A stretch of 64,000 nucleotides of DNA from Micropterix aruncella (GCA_944548615.1 OX155957.1:7601597-7665596); one strand, 5' to 3'; counted from the first letter of the stretch, positions 46,770-58,879 are shown. Numbers and translations: made by a program. The notes: generated from the letters alone by a model not told the origin.

Positions 46770-47643
46770 CAAGATTCATTTTGTTCTCGGATCGGCTCAA
46801 CTCACGATTCAGCTCCTATTCAGAAGCCTCATTGTGCGGAAGTCTACCCGGGGTAAGACTCTCGCGTCTCATGCCTCAATGCTGGTGGACCGGTTTCTTC
46901 TGGCGGGATTGCATCCCGGCGCTACTGGACGGTTTGCGCACCGTTCGGCGACGCCGATCGGCTGTGCACTCTGACTAATAGCTAATGGGGTCTGGAGAAT
47001 ATGGTAATATACTGTCTCCTAAGCAGCAGGGGTGGATATTGACCTGTTGTCATGCCACTCTTGAAATGGCATTACAGGCAAAGAACGCCAAGATCCGCGA
47101 TAAATTCAATTTTAATTATTGCTCTAACACAACAGGTAGAGGCCGAAAAAGCGACGTCGGACCCGTTGCCAGTCGGTAGGATGGAGGTATCCTGAAGGTT
47201 AACTTCAGGTGGAGATATCCTACCAAAACTGGTAGCTAGGGGGCGAGGCTGCCCGCTGGATACCTTTCCCGGTGTCTCGCCGTAAGCCGTTAGTTTCTAA
47301 CGGGCTGTTGGCGAGCTAGACAGTAGATTGTCTTGTCTCTAAGTCTTGTCTCTTCTACGCTCATCCTATGGCTGAAAGAACGATCACATATCGTTATACC
47401 AGCCTGGGACGACGGGTTCGCCCGTTGTACTCGACACCACCCTACTGCCGTGCTAGGACTCGGACGTATGTTTAACCTTACCGCAAGCTAGAACTTTTAT
47501 AATGCAATACTGCTTCACGGTGCGGACGCTTTGTATCCTAAATGCATTATATTCGGCTGAGCTAGAATTGGATATTTATAGATAAATGACTATCTGGAAT
47601 TTTCTGTAACGTTTATTATGCTGTGGTAAATAAATAAATAAAT
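46770..47643 (+). mobile_element. GC-rich retroelement family E, copy 2, with (AAAT)n tail
   Basis: Plus-strand sequence from TTCATTTTGTTCTCGG onward matches the minus-strand copies at 23790-24459 and 48480-48975 block by block: GCTACTGGACGGTTTGCGCA, GGCTGTGCACTCTGACTAAT, AGCTAGACAGTAGATTGTCT, GACGGGTTCGCCCG. It ends in TAAATAAATAAATAAATATG at 47628-47647. The tail fixes the element's direction and supports a non-LTR origin. No RT motif lies within the copy, so this is a 5'-truncated 3' region or UTR. Confidence 0.75.
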
Positions 47644-48479
47644 ATGAAAAAGAATCCACAACATGCCCTCAACTTTAGGCTCATTGATTACCTAAAAAAC
47701 GACGTTTTTCTGTTGAGCATCGACCTCATTGGACCCTTTCCCTTTCTTTAAATATTATGACGTCACTTCCTCTTCTACGATAATCTCTAGACTTTAGAGT
47801 TTAAAGTAAAATATTAATATTTAACAATGAGATTAATTATCTTTCTTAGTACCACTTTAGCGACATGATATCTAACTAGCTCCTTATCTCCCGAGCCTTG
47901 TTTTGTCTACGTGGCTTAATTGAAAACTCAGTCGTGCCCGCGGGGCGTTTAAATGCCGTCACGCATTTTCCGCTCAGACGACACATTCGGAACACGCGAA
48001 GACGTCTCTAAGAAGCAGCTATTTAATTAAAGCTCCCCCGAAAACAACAACCCCTTCCGAACAATAGCGCTCACGCGTGCCGCAACAACCATAAAATACC
48101 GTATGCGAATAGATTGAGAACGTGAGCCAGCAATTTACTAGTACATATTAAAGGGCATTCTCCTATTTTGAAGCAGACAATGAGCAAAGTGATCTCTCAA
48201 CGTTGCTCGGCGCGACTTTGATATTGGGCATGATGCAACAAGAAAGACCTTATCAAGCCATTCGTTTTAAAACACTGTGGGAGATCCGCGGAGATTTATT
48301 TTAGATTTAGGTTAACAAATTAAGGATGTTATAAGTAAATAATATTTTTTTGTAATAATAATATTTATTTCATAATATTATTTGTATTTTTACTTATTTA
48401 TCCTAAGTTTATACGTATACATTCATTTATCATTTATTGTCATGACGAGAAGCCCGTATACTTTAGAATTGTCAAGTAC
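47644..48479. other. No supported gene
   Basis: AT-rich with a moderately GC-rich patch near 47930-48080. No recognisable frame. Confidence 0.35.
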
Positions 48480-48975
48480 TATGGGCGAGCCCGCCACCCC
48501 AGGAAGGTATAATTATATGTTTAATCAATCTTTCAACCGTGGGGTGAACGCAGAGGGTTGGGGACAACACAGTCCACCGTCTAACAACGCCAACGCTTTA
48601 CCGCGAGGCTCTGGTAAGTGACTCCAGAGGGCCGACCTCACGCCGTAACTACTAGATTTTGCTGGATTTCTCCGTCCTCCAGTCTGGTCGCAGTCGAAGT
48701 CGAAATCGCTTGCGCGGCCTTTAACTGATGTTGACGGTAATTCAGATCGAATTCAATACGGACCGTGGCGCCCTTTTCCTCGTCTTTCACATGGAATAGG
48801 GTGGTCAATGGTCAGTTTCAAGTGTAGCTGACGTCACGTCAAAAACCACCGCCGTTGCTTAGGAAACGTATAAAACCGTTTCCAGACCACCCCTGTCGTT
48901 CGCCGGAATGCACAGTGATTGGCTTACGCCACCCGATGCGCAAGCCGCCCAGCATTGTCCGAGGTGCCACCCAAA
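48480..48975 (-). mobile_element. GC-rich retroelement family E, copy 3
   Basis: GGGCGAGCCCGCCACCCCAG, ACAGTCCACCGTCTA, CGCTTGCGCGGCC and GTGATTGGCTTACGCC match the reverse complement of copy 2 and the same strand of copy 1. A further scrap with CGCTTGCGCGGCCTG ends the window at 63975-64000. Confidence 0.75.
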
Positions 48976-49204
48976 GATGCTAAATATTATCGTCATTCGG
49001 TTTTTTTGTGACTACATACAACTCAACCGACATTACTAACGATTGTTACCAACAAGTAAATATATTAGAAAGAATAAAAAACACGACTGCCGTTACACAC
49101 AGTGAACTACTGTATTTATCATTATTTTTATTACGGTTTTTTATAACTTATTTATGATTTATGTATTTATCTATATAGATACATTTATATATTTTTTTGG
49201 AATT

Positions 49205-49475
49205 TACCGAATCAGACCTTTTATTTGACACTAAACACGATATATTTATTTTAATTTATTGACATTTGGAGATTTGAATATTTAGACAACTATTTACCTA
49301 ATATTTAGACAGTTTAGGTTCTCTATGAGACTCGGGATGATATACCGATTCTAACTATATTTAATGCTTCTAAATCGGTTAGACCGTTTAGAAGTTATGG
49401 TGGAATAACGAAACGGAAAACATACATTGATGAATCCTGGACACATTACACTCCTTTTTTGTTGGGCAGTCGTGT
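49205..49475 (-). repeat. Dispersed repeat family F, copy 2
   Basis: Inverted relative to 29975-30245; shares TTGGAGATTTGAA, CTTCTAAATCGGTT and TTTTTTGTTGGGCAGTCGTG with its reverse complement. Confidence 0.65.
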
Positions 49476-50086
49476 AATAATTACGAAGTATGTTATTTGT
49501 CCGAGTCCTGTGACGTTTGCCGTTGACGGTTCAACATCTTACCACCTCCGACCCTACGGTGCTGACGCGCGAGTAGCGAGCTTCAGTAGCGAGCGGCGCT
49601 GCGCGACTGTGGGGCAGCCAACTTTTACCCCCCGAGTAGTTAGAACGTGACGTAATTAACGGTAAGTTTGTCTTCAGCGGAACTTGAGTTCCTCTAAATA
49701 TTTCAGCTTCCTATCCGCCGCGAGAGATCAACAAGCGAGCCACTCAAAAGAAAAATAAAAGACTAACTACACTTTAACACCGCCGCGAATTCTTCTTAAG
49801 ATTTTTTTTTATATACTCCTTTGTGGTCGTCCGTCGATAATGTCCTTAGTGAGTGAAGGCGTTCACCGTATTAAAAACCGCGATAAATTTCGCATAAGAA
49901 TACTTTTATTTTGTTGATAACAGTTGTCTACAGGTGGCAGTTCAATTAAGAATAGTATAGTTTATCCTAATTTGTATGCTTATATAGTAATGCGTTGCGC
50001 CGCCCGTGGATGGTGTTTACGCCCTATCTCTCACACTACCTCTCTCTCTTCTCTCTTGCTCCCACATCGTAAGTGTCACCATTGAT
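49476..50086. other. No supported gene
   Basis: CT-rich near 50035-50060. The 63-codon frame at 49459-49650 is unrecognised. Confidence 0.35.
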
Positions 50087-50400
50087 TATATAGCGTATTA
50101 TATTGCTCAACGCAGTCAGCTAGGATTTAACTATGAAGCGCAACGTGTAGATGGCACTCATAGTTCCAAATATTCATAATATTTTCTTATATTCATTATG
50201 GTCGCGTTTGTGATATATCATTATGGCGGCGCACTATAGATGGCGCTCTAAACACGCCTATATGGTATCATATCTCGAAATGAAATAATAATATAATAAC
50301 AAACAAATTTTAAAATCATAGCTCTTATTATTTAATATGATTTACGTAAAGATTTCAGTTTTTAATTTTGTATACAGGTTTCAATACGTAATAATAACTC
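50087..50400 (+). repeat. MITE family G, copy 3 (one end only)
   Basis: GCGTATTATATTGCTCAA, GCGCAACGTGTAGATGGCAC and GGCGCACTATAGATGGCGC occur in one continuous stretch. This gives the unbroken order that is split at 3150-3812. The far end of the element was not found. Confidence 0.65.
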
Positions 50401-51069
50401 ACTTTAATGTATCTGTTTTTTTTTTTTAATGGATATATAAATAATATTTTTTTTAAATCTTTATCACGAACCCCTATAAAATAGCCGTAGTGTAGTAAAA
50501 GAAATGATAACATAATTTGCTGTAAAAAAGACACCCTAAGCAAATGAGTTCGGCGATCGAAATCGGCAACAAAATTTACTCAATAAAGAAAAATGTCTAC
50601 CTGCAGATATTGGTAACGCCAACCTTTGGCATTTCTTTTTAACGCAAATTGTATTGTCTTGTTTTTTACTAAAGTTCGGCTATTTCATGGGGTCTGTGAT
50701 GAAAGTACGAAAAAAACTTACATTTATTATTTTTATATTCGCTCAAATAGGTCATGGAGTAGGTTTTTTTAAAAAAATACTCTGAAACCATTGATTTTTG
50801 CATAGAGGTAAATATGGATGTTTAGATAGCAAATAACCTCTTTTACAACATCCCCAAAGGTATCTATCGAGCAAAGAATAACCCTGTATTACATATAACC
50901 CTCTATTTCTATTATTATCTTACGCTATTATTTATATTATTATATTATTTTATCAATATTGTGTATATAAGCAATTTATTTCATGTAATGTGTTAATTAT
51001 ATTTATCAAATTCATAATGTAACTTCCCTATCCCTTTCCTCCTTATCCCTGCCATACTGGAATACATAA
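50401..51069. other. No supported gene
   Basis: AT-rich; no recognisable coding frame. Confidence 0.35.
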
Positions 51070-51700
51070 AAATCCAAAGTCGACTTGAGGTAAAAAATAG
51101 AAAAATCCTTATCTGCTCTGACAGCAGAGCAGCATTGGACGATCTGGCTAAAGCCACTACGGAATCTTTTGTGGTCTGGGACCAGTTGTTGGTTTCCCCT
51201 GCGCTATAGGTAAAAAAATCAAGAGGGACTGCTTGGAGCAGGAACATCGGGCATCATGGAAACAGAACCAAGGATGTCGCCAGACAAAAGCCATGATGGA
51301 GCAACCATTTCCAAATAAAACCAAGGCCCTACTTGTCATGAGCTAGAAAACCTTGGAACCACTATCGGTCTCCTTTCCGGACTCACGACTTTTAGAGGAC
51401 ATCTATTCAACCTTGGCTTGACCGAGAGCAAGGACTGCTGAATATGTGGCGAAGAACCTAAAGACAGCATACACATCGTTGGTCGCTGTCCAGGCCTCGC
51501 TGCAAAAAGACACAGTTTACTGGGACGAGCCTTCCTCGAACCCAGCGATCTGCCCAACTAGAAGGTCAGTGATCTGCTTGGACTGGAAAGCAGTAACGGG
51601 CTACTAGCAGACGACTGACCCAACCACAAAGTGGCTAGTTACAAAAGATCTTATAGATCCAGGTGACATCAAGGGCTGGAAACAAGCCCCAACGCGTTTA
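51070..51700 (+). pseudogene. Non-LTR retrotransposon: RNase H and zinc-finger end
   Basis: Plus frames read ILICSDSRAALDDLAKATTE (an RNase H-like CSDSxAA block with its catalytic D), and near the C-terminus LEDIYSTLA-like sequence with GHLFNLGLTESKDC, ICGEEPKDSIHIVGRCPGLA and then KRHSLLGRAFLEPSDLPN. The pattern C-x2-C, then H-x4-C after an E/D-rich stretch, is the terminal zinc motif of R1/Jockey-type elements that carry RNase H. Stops (TAG near 51209, TGA near 51437) and missing middle residues show decay. Confidence 0.75.
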
Positions 51701-51746
51701 CTACTGTTACTACATCCCTTTCCTCAAAATTTAGTCTAATACATTA

Positions 51747-51815
51747 AAATTTACCTATGTTCTTCTTGAGCTGTAACAATTATTATTACAGCTCAAGAAG
51801 AAAATAGGTAAATTT
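51747..51815. repeat. 30-bp-arm hairpin with 9-nt loop
   Basis: The arms 51747-51776 and 51786-51815 pair with one mismatch. The stem includes TTCTTCTTGAGCTGTAA, facing TTACAGCTCAAGAAGAA. The loop is CAATTATTA. It lies just past the retroelement fragment. A small-RNA role cannot be judged from sequence alone. Confidence 0.9.
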
Positions 51816-52400
51816 CTCATTTATTTTGAAAACTCTTATTTGGCCTTAGTTTGGTATATTATGTGTTAATATTATGTATAAAACGCTGTATTTTTTTTAA
51901 ATAATAAAATAGGGAAAAAAAAGTAATAATCCGATTTACTCTTCAGTGACTTCGAGATGCTTGATACCAGGCTCGATATCAGATGCTTTATACAAAAAAT
52001 CGATTATCACTTATTTTCACCACGACACATCTCGGAATTGCAGCCGAGACCACAAACATGACATCAGGGAAAAACAGACCCAGAAGCGAATTTGGACTAG
52101 GTTTGCTTTTAAAGACACCTGTTTCTGGCCCCTAGGATGTACGATGCATTCCTTGCAACGCTCACTGATGGGCAGAAGCTGAAAACCAGTACTGCTTTAA
52201 AAGCTGAAGTCACCAAATGGTTGCGTTCAAAAATTCGACGAATCGGAGTTTAAAAGTTTTAATGTAATATTTAAGGAAATGTTTAGAATTCGTATATTTT
52301 TGTGTATTCACATATTTAGATATATTACATATACATATATGTATATTGTATTTATTTTTAATTTTTGTTTACTAAGTCCTAATATTAGAATTATAAGAAT
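51816..52400. other. No supported gene; possible retroelement C-terminal scrap
   Basis: The frame near 52140-52252 reads AFLATLTDGQKLKTSTAL and then EVTKWLRSKIRRIGV before a stop. This loosely resembles a retroelement C-terminus, but too weakly to call. Confidence 0.3.
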
Positions 52401-52446
52401 ATGTTATAGTAATGCCTTTGTAGGTAATCATGTTATAGTAATGCCT
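52401..52446 (+). repeat. 29-bp tandem unit, target of the LTR element
   Basis: ATGTTATAGTAATGCCTTTG begins a 29-bp unit at 52401. A second unit starts at 52430 and is cut after ATGTTATAGTAATGCCT by the LTR element. It resumes at 62034 with TTGTAGGTTGCC after the duplicated GCCT. Confidence 0.85.
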
Positions 52447-55401
52447 TGTAAAGAAAATTTTTACTACTACTTTTTCTTTATCTGCGAGATATGATTTTAT
52501 AATCTATTTCTCGATATGTTATGTTACGATGCTTTCAATGTCTATTGGCCCACCACATTGGGACGGCATATGTCAGAGAAGATTTTACTATATCTATTTC
52601 AATATGTTACCACCATACAACGACAGTGATAATATTACCTTCAAGAGGATAGGCTTCCAATACCTTGCCTAATAATTTCCCTCCTTGTATTTACTTCCTC
52701 AATGAAACAAATCTTCTCCAATTAATAATCCATATATTAAACCAAAATGCATATTTAAACAATTAAAATTATAACTTTTTGTATTTTAGTTTAAGAACTA
52801 TTATTGTGAATTATATTTATAATAATGAGCGCCTAATTCACCACAAAATATTTACAATTTATTCTTTGAGTTATTTTCGATCGATTATTTGTCGATGACA
52901 ACAATGGCTGCGTTCAGTCGATTGTTAATAAAATAATATTAATAATGATAATGCATGAGTTTAAATCTCCGCCGTGAAATTCGACAATTAGATTCTAATC
53001 CTTTATTTATTTAAATGTGTTCAATGTCAATTTATATTGAAACATGAATCGTAATGTTTACATACAACAATAAAATTACTTATAAACTAACACACTGTCA
53101 ACTAGTCGATGGCGTTCCAGTGATATAATGAATTTAAATGACCGCAGTCGCTAATGCCCGATATAAACTACGACCTGGTTACCATTCAGTCCACTGAATG
53201 TCCATATGGTTTTCGTTCTATTATTTCTATTAATACTATTCCCTCCCCGTTATCCTTGAAACCCCATCGATCAGTCAAAACAAAAAAAACCTTAATATAA
53301 TCTACAATTTTCCTTATCTTTAATCTTATTCTAACATTCAGTATAATTCGAATGTTTCCTTAACTAGTTTCCAAATTAAAAGCACATTATATAATGGCTG
53401 GTGTCTGAATCAACGGAGTTAGCAAAGGCTAACTCTCTTCCAAATTAAATAATAGTCTGACTAGAGGTTTACCTCGTAGAACTATCAACGACTATTCATA
53501 TCAATCGATGTTAAATGCCTCATTTTTAGTTAACGTGCAAATATGTAGAAATCACGCATTTACGTTACTACTACTTATCATTTCCAATAATTTCCAACAA
53601 ACCCCACAAAACTCTAATATTTATAACCCCAAAAAAATATACAACAATGACAATATTGGTTGCTAGCTTCGGCCCAAATAATTAAATAACGCCAGCTTCG
53701 GCAAAATAAACTTACATATTTTTAGTACATCTTTGCCGACAATGACTCTCGGCTATACTTCCCCGTATTTACAGCTGCATTCACATTATGCACTTATAAC
53801 TAATGTCAATTTCTTCGATGCGTGTCGCCTTTCTAGAAATCTGCCATCACCAAGAAGAATGTCTCTTTAGAAACCTCAACCGCTTCGCTATCTTACTGCA
53901 ATTTCAAGCCGTTACTGCATTCTCATCAATGTTTTTCCCTTGTTTCGCCGCTATTTTATACACCTCCGAAGACGTTCGCAATGTTGTGATCTCAATCTGA
54001 CGTTTCAGTTTGATTTGTCCGCCATCTTTGATATAATTTTCGTATTTCAACCCGACGAATCTCGTACTTCTATTTTATATGAAATGTTGGATTTTTTACA
54101 GGCCAACTCGCGTAGCTCTCTCGATTCACATTTTTAGCACTGGATTTTCAATTATTTGTTCGTTTTTTAGTGTCTTTGTAAAAAGCGCCTCAATGACGAG
54201 TGCGATAAAGCATTTCTGTGATATTCGATCTGCTCACTTTATACGAATTTAAATGAACTGGGCACTAAGATGCTTCACAGCATCTCAGTGCCCTTATTTT
54301 AAACTGTTTATTCTCACATCTGAGCCCCAAGATATGCTTTTCTTTCCCAAACTTTCGCAGCTTTAGAGCGTGCAACTAAAATTTCTTAATGGATGCCGGA
54401 AGCAACACGTCCATCCCTTTTATAACACCCTTATCGATGTGACCTTTTTTTGATAATTTAACCCACAACTATTGACTAATCAATCATAAAACGATCTGAT
54501 TTATCTATTTTTTTGTTAAATAACGCTCTGCCACATTGGTAACAAACGAATTTCTTAACGATAATTCGTGCTTCTAATTCTACAAATGATTTTAAGTATT
54601 TATTTTACGTATTATTAGAAATTGATGTTTCATATTCGGCGGGAAATCATCATACTTTGACTTAACCTTGCCGCCTTTCTTGCGCGTCGTTTCCGCTTTC
54701 ACATTTGAAAGCGAAATAATATAACTATTTTATTTCAATTTTATTTATTGATAGTATTTTTATCTAGTAATTCCTCTATTTTAATTACGTGTTTCTAAAT
54801 TTCCTCATTTTAACTATTAAATTTTATTTTGACTGGCAATTATCTGGTGATAATTTCTTTTGATTTCATTAATTCGGCTTTCTTCCATCGATGTCGATTA
54901 TGTTTTCCAATTTCTCTTAATAATAAATTAAATGTTCTTCAAATGACTTTATCAATATTGCTATTAAATTCTCCCATAATTCCTACTATTTAATAAACCC
55001 CTTTTATATTTCTTTGAAAAAACCAATCGGTCGACTCTTTAAGACCATAAACATGCTTCTATTGTCTATTTGTCAATCGTTGAATTTTACGTCGATTTTT
55101 CGTAAAAATCTCAAAATATGCTAATTTCTTGCCAAATATTCCTGATTGTCTATCTTTAAACCCCTAATGATGTCCTTAACTCTCAAAAACCCTCAAAACC
55201 CCTTTATTTATGTGACGCTGGCACTGCACTCTATAGTTTAGCAACTGACATTCTTCATCTGTCAAGTTTAGTTCCTAATTAAATCGCTAGATGTCACTAT
55301 GATCTTTTTAAAGTACAATTTAATTTTAAAAATTCGATTAATCTATTTCCGGTTAGCTTAGAGCTGCTAAGCGATCATGTGATGATTTTCAGATCATTAC
55401 A
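52447..55401 (-). repeat. 3' LTR (2955 bp) with divergent end
   Basis: From 53001 to 55401 it matches 59631-62029 almost perfectly. I saw one 2-nt indel near 53480 and one substitution at 53734. From 52447 to 53000 it is longer and diverged, yet the outermost 17 bases (TGTAAAGAAAATTTTTA) are shared. At 52548-52568 it holds a second primer-site-like sequence, followed at 52571 by TGTCAGAGAAGATTTTA, a variant LTR end. The twin 65-codon frames at 53803-54137 are the same as those in the other LTR and are probably noncoding. Confidence 0.9.
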
Positions 55402-55417
55402 ATACCCCCTCCCAAAA
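55402..55417 (-). other. Polypurine tract
   Basis: On the element strand TTTTGGGAGGGGGTAT sits directly upstream of the 3' LTR start TGTAATG. This is the expected site for plus-strand priming. Confidence 0.85.
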
Positions 55418-55490
55418 TCTCAGCTTGCCCTCAAGCAATCATATCACATATCTTTCTTGTTATCTGTTCAATCTCCAATAACATTGATGA

Positions 55491-55738
55491 TGTTTGTAAT
55501 ATAATATTAATGTTAATAATTTTATGGAAATAACTATGTAACTCCTACGATATGTTTGTACTATAATGTCAATGATAATAGTTTATGTTTAATTCACGTA
55601 CCTTTACGATATGTTTTGTGCTATATGTTAATTATAATATTTTACGTTTAATTCACGTGCCTTTACGATATGTTTTGTACTATAATGTTATGATAATATT
55701 TTACTTTTAATTCTCGTACCCTTACGATATGTTTTGTG
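55491..55738 (-). repeat. Tandem repeats near the polypurine tract, four units of about 60 bp
   Basis: On the plus strand each unit begins TGTTTGTA or TGTTTTGT and ends with a variant of CTTTACGATA, with TTTAATTCACGT between. The units are imperfect. They lie 75-340 bp from the 3' LTR. Confidence 0.85.
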
Positions 55739-57469
55739 GCTTGCCTTCCCTCTTCAAGTCTATAATTTCTATCTTGTTTCCATATAATACCAATCTCCTA
55801 ACCCAGATCTTTTAATGATAATACTTTTAATATAATTTCTAACTTTCTCCTCTATATCTCACCTCAATAATATGATACCTATAATAACAATAATGACGAA
55901 GATTCCAAACACTCCTGTTGCAAATTTTAAAATTTATATAATATATTCCAACTTCTCCTCCTCTCTTTCGCTTCAACATGCGTCCGCTCAATTAGGAAAT
56001 AAACCCGAGTCCTCGACCATGTCTCCACCTACTTATTCTGTTCTATCGACCAATCTATAAATAATCTCAATACATCAATATAATAATTATAATATTTCTC
56101 TCCGTTGCAAAATTTAAATTGATTCCGTTTATTTCTTCTCCGTTCACCCACTCCGCTCAATTAGGATTTCTCCCGAGTCCTCGATGGTGAACATTTTAAC
56201 TGTCTAACTCTTCAAAAAAAAATAGTTTGAATATGCCTAAGTCAGAACAATGCACTTGAACAGGCTCTGGTCGTCCCTTAATGTTCTAGATTTAAAAAAA
56301 ATCGTGACATTGTCCCAACCAGTCGCATAGTAAGTTTTTATTTAATATAGTATGCTATTTCACGCTGGGCTTGTCCTTCTGCTATTTACTTAGACACAAT
56401 CTCAAGTTAGATAACCTGACGATTGTTAATAGGTTCTTCACTAGTCTATTGTTTGTGATTTTAACGTACACTGTATATGGTTTCTAACTCTCATTCGTTA
56501 TTTCAGAATTTGGAAACTGAATTTATCCTTTCACCGCCTTGCATACCTCCCACGTTCACAGCGCCTTTCATTCTATCTTCATACCAAAATCAATCCCCTC
56601 CTTCATCACAACTTATGTTGGTTTACTAATTAACAAATGTATTTATCGTCCTTCTTCTCTCACCCTCCTGGATCGCTACTATTTATCTCCTTCATAACAT
56701 AAACTAAATCAATATCCGGCCTATTCTAATTTCGCAACACCATAATAACCCCCTTGGTGCATGTAACCATAATGCCACCTTAATAATAATAATCCCATTG
56801 GGTATCTGAGCTCCTCCCTGTCGAATCTAGACCATATCCGACTCTGGGTGTCAACTCGTCCAAAAGCGTAGACCTGATCAGGGTCACGCGTTGAGGTGCG
56901 ACCTCAACCTTGCCGAGACCTCCATATATACTCCCTCGCAAGTTACCAAATACAAAACAAAACCATGGACCCGAGCAGTGGCTCCAACTCCGAAGACCGC
57001 CCACTTCAGATAAAAATTCCCATAATATTATAGTCGCTCTAAAAATTGGCGCTATTTTTCGATTCTAATTTCTTCATCCCGCTCTAAAATAGCGAGACGT
57101 CGACAATACCACCAAATATTCTATACCAAATAACAATATTAATATGACTCTTCATTCATCTTATAGTCGCTTCCTATATAGCACTATAACTCAATTCCAA
57201 AAATATATTATATTTTATAATAATTATAATAATGATTTTAATCTGGCCCTATACAGTCTCAATAATATAACGATCAACCAACTTTATCAATAACAATAAT
57301 CCATCGACTTTACTAATAATACTTTGGAATCTTCTCTCCAATATAATAAATCGTACCCCGATACTGCTTTGCCATTTAGTTCAACAACAAAAACTTATTA
57401 CACTAATGAGATTCCTAAACGTGTTCGCTTGTATTTCTTCGCTTTAGGTAGGAATGATTGGACAACAAG

Positions 57470-57530
57470 TTGTAGGTGATTAGGATAGGATTTAGGATAA
57501 GATAGGATAGGATAGGAAAGGAATACTTGT
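57470..57530. repeat. GATAG-rich minisatellite 1
   Basis: AGGATAGGATTTAGGATAAG leads into several GATAG units (57477-57522). A second tract of the same type is at 57930-58010. Confidence 0.85.
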
Positions 57531-57924
57531 TGCTTAAAACGAAGAGATTCAAACAACACAACGCTCTCTTCGACATAACTCTTCCCCAATTTTGCAAAAC
57601 AATACCACTCCACTAGATACCCAAATGAAAAAAAACTGTCAGCTTATTAACAATATTTTACAACCCAACGATTTCACGAGGTGCATTCTTCCATACATAT
57701 ACGTATCAAATGGATAATATGTTTAGTAAATGTAACTGTATGCTATATATATATGCAAAATAATGTGTGATTCTAATGTGAAAAAATTAAACTATACTGC
57801 TCAACTAAACGTGTAAGCTAATATGTATTGTAATTAAAATATTTCTGATTTATTGTATACTGCTTTTGGTGTATGGCATTAATGATTTGTTGCTATTAAT
57901 ACTTTGGTAATGGAATAGAAATAA

Positions 57925-58012
57925 GGAATGTGATAGGATAGGTAGTGTATGATAGAATGGTATGATAGGAATGTGATAGGCTGATGGATAGGATGATAGG
58001 ATAGGATTTCTA
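57925..58012. repeat. GATAG-rich minisatellite 2
   Basis: Degenerate units of GATAGGA and TGATAGAATG, the same composition as the tract near 57500, about 400 bp away. The frames here on the minus strand (57879-58193) are an effect of the repeat. Confidence 0.8.
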
Positions 58013-58435
58013 ATCTATTACTAGAAAGGAACAGGATAATGATACTATCTGTAATGTAATTTATAACTAGAAAAATGATGAAATCTAATGTTTGATATAT
58101 CGTGTTAAAATAATTTATTATGTTGGTATAATAATAATACAATACATACACAAGAACACACACCCCGCTACAATCAATAACTCTGATATTCAAAATAATC
58201 TGCTGGTTATTCTCTCAATAAAATAATAATAACTGTAATGACAGCCAATATAATAATATTATAATGCTATGACAACCACAAAACATACCATCTTAAAAAA
58301 CTGTGAGTTTTTTAATACTCCCAATAATTTATTGAGCTTCTATAACTAATCACTCAACCGATAGAACCGTAAGGTTCTTTAATCACCCCTTACTAATTTT
58401 TTACCATATCTTTCATGTGGCATCGCCCTATGGCT

Positions 58436-58867
58436 TTACCTTCCGATTTTATATATAAGTAAGTATTTTAAGTATGTTTTACTAAGTATGTATTTTAAAC
58501 GTCGGCAAACGTCCTCATATTTGATATCTATATCCAATTCTCCTATAATATTCTGTATCGTACCATCCGCCGACATCAATTGTATATTATTGCATTTGTT
58601 ATCAAACGCACAACCCTGAAATAATGTTATATATTTTCTCCCTATTATATTAACAGAAGATCCTGTATCTACTAATGCTTTTAATTTAAAATTATTTAGC
58701 CTTACATAAATATAAGGTATCTGATCCATATCATTACTATTTAGGGTATTATTAAAAATGCGAACCGACGACCCCCTCCCAGCCATCGAGTTCTCTATTC
58801 GTATTTTATTCGAGATATATCTCTCTCCAGCCTTCGTTTTTTTCGATGACGAAGCTGTTTGAGACAT
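58436..58867 (-). CDS. Truncated retropepsin, only coding remnant of the LTR element
   Basis: A 143-codon minus-strand frame whose ATG lies about 610 nt after the primer site. Residues 1-45 are Ser/Lys-rich and match nothing I know. From about residue 50, IPYIYVRLNNFKLKALVDTG begins an aspartic protease of the retroviral/Ty3 type. The catalytic D-T-G-S is followed by SVNIIGRKYI, and QLMSADGTIQNIIGELDIDI is the flap-side half. The second conserved hydrophobic-hydrophobic-G (ILG) segment that should end the domain is missing; the frame stops at Y-K-I-G-R. Gag, which should precede it, is absent. Enzyme activity is doubtful because the fold is incomplete. It might be read as part of the packaged RNA only. 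Confidence 0.8.
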   Translation of the reverse strand: MSQTASSSKKTKAGERYISNKIRIENSMAGRGSSVRIFNNTLNSNDMDQIPYIYVRLNNFKLKALVDTGSSVNIIGRKYITLFQGCAFDNKCNNIQLMSADGTIQNIIGELDIDIKYEDVCRRLKYILSKTYLKYLLIYKIGR

Positions 58868-58879
58868 TATGATATCTAT

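Noticed and set aside
53803..54137. Two overlapping 60-70-codon frames repeated at 60431-60765 as possible genes
   Set aside because: They are identical only because they lie in the two LTRs; no domain or start context supports them.
56700..57004. Minus-strand frames with DPDQVYAFGRVDTQSR-like sequence
   Set aside because: It reads rather like protein and has an ATT repeat nearby, but a stop precedes it within about 15 codons and no family could be named.
57398..58193. Frames in GATAG-rich DNA as membrane proteins
   Set aside because: The hydrophobic-looking translations come from simple repeats.
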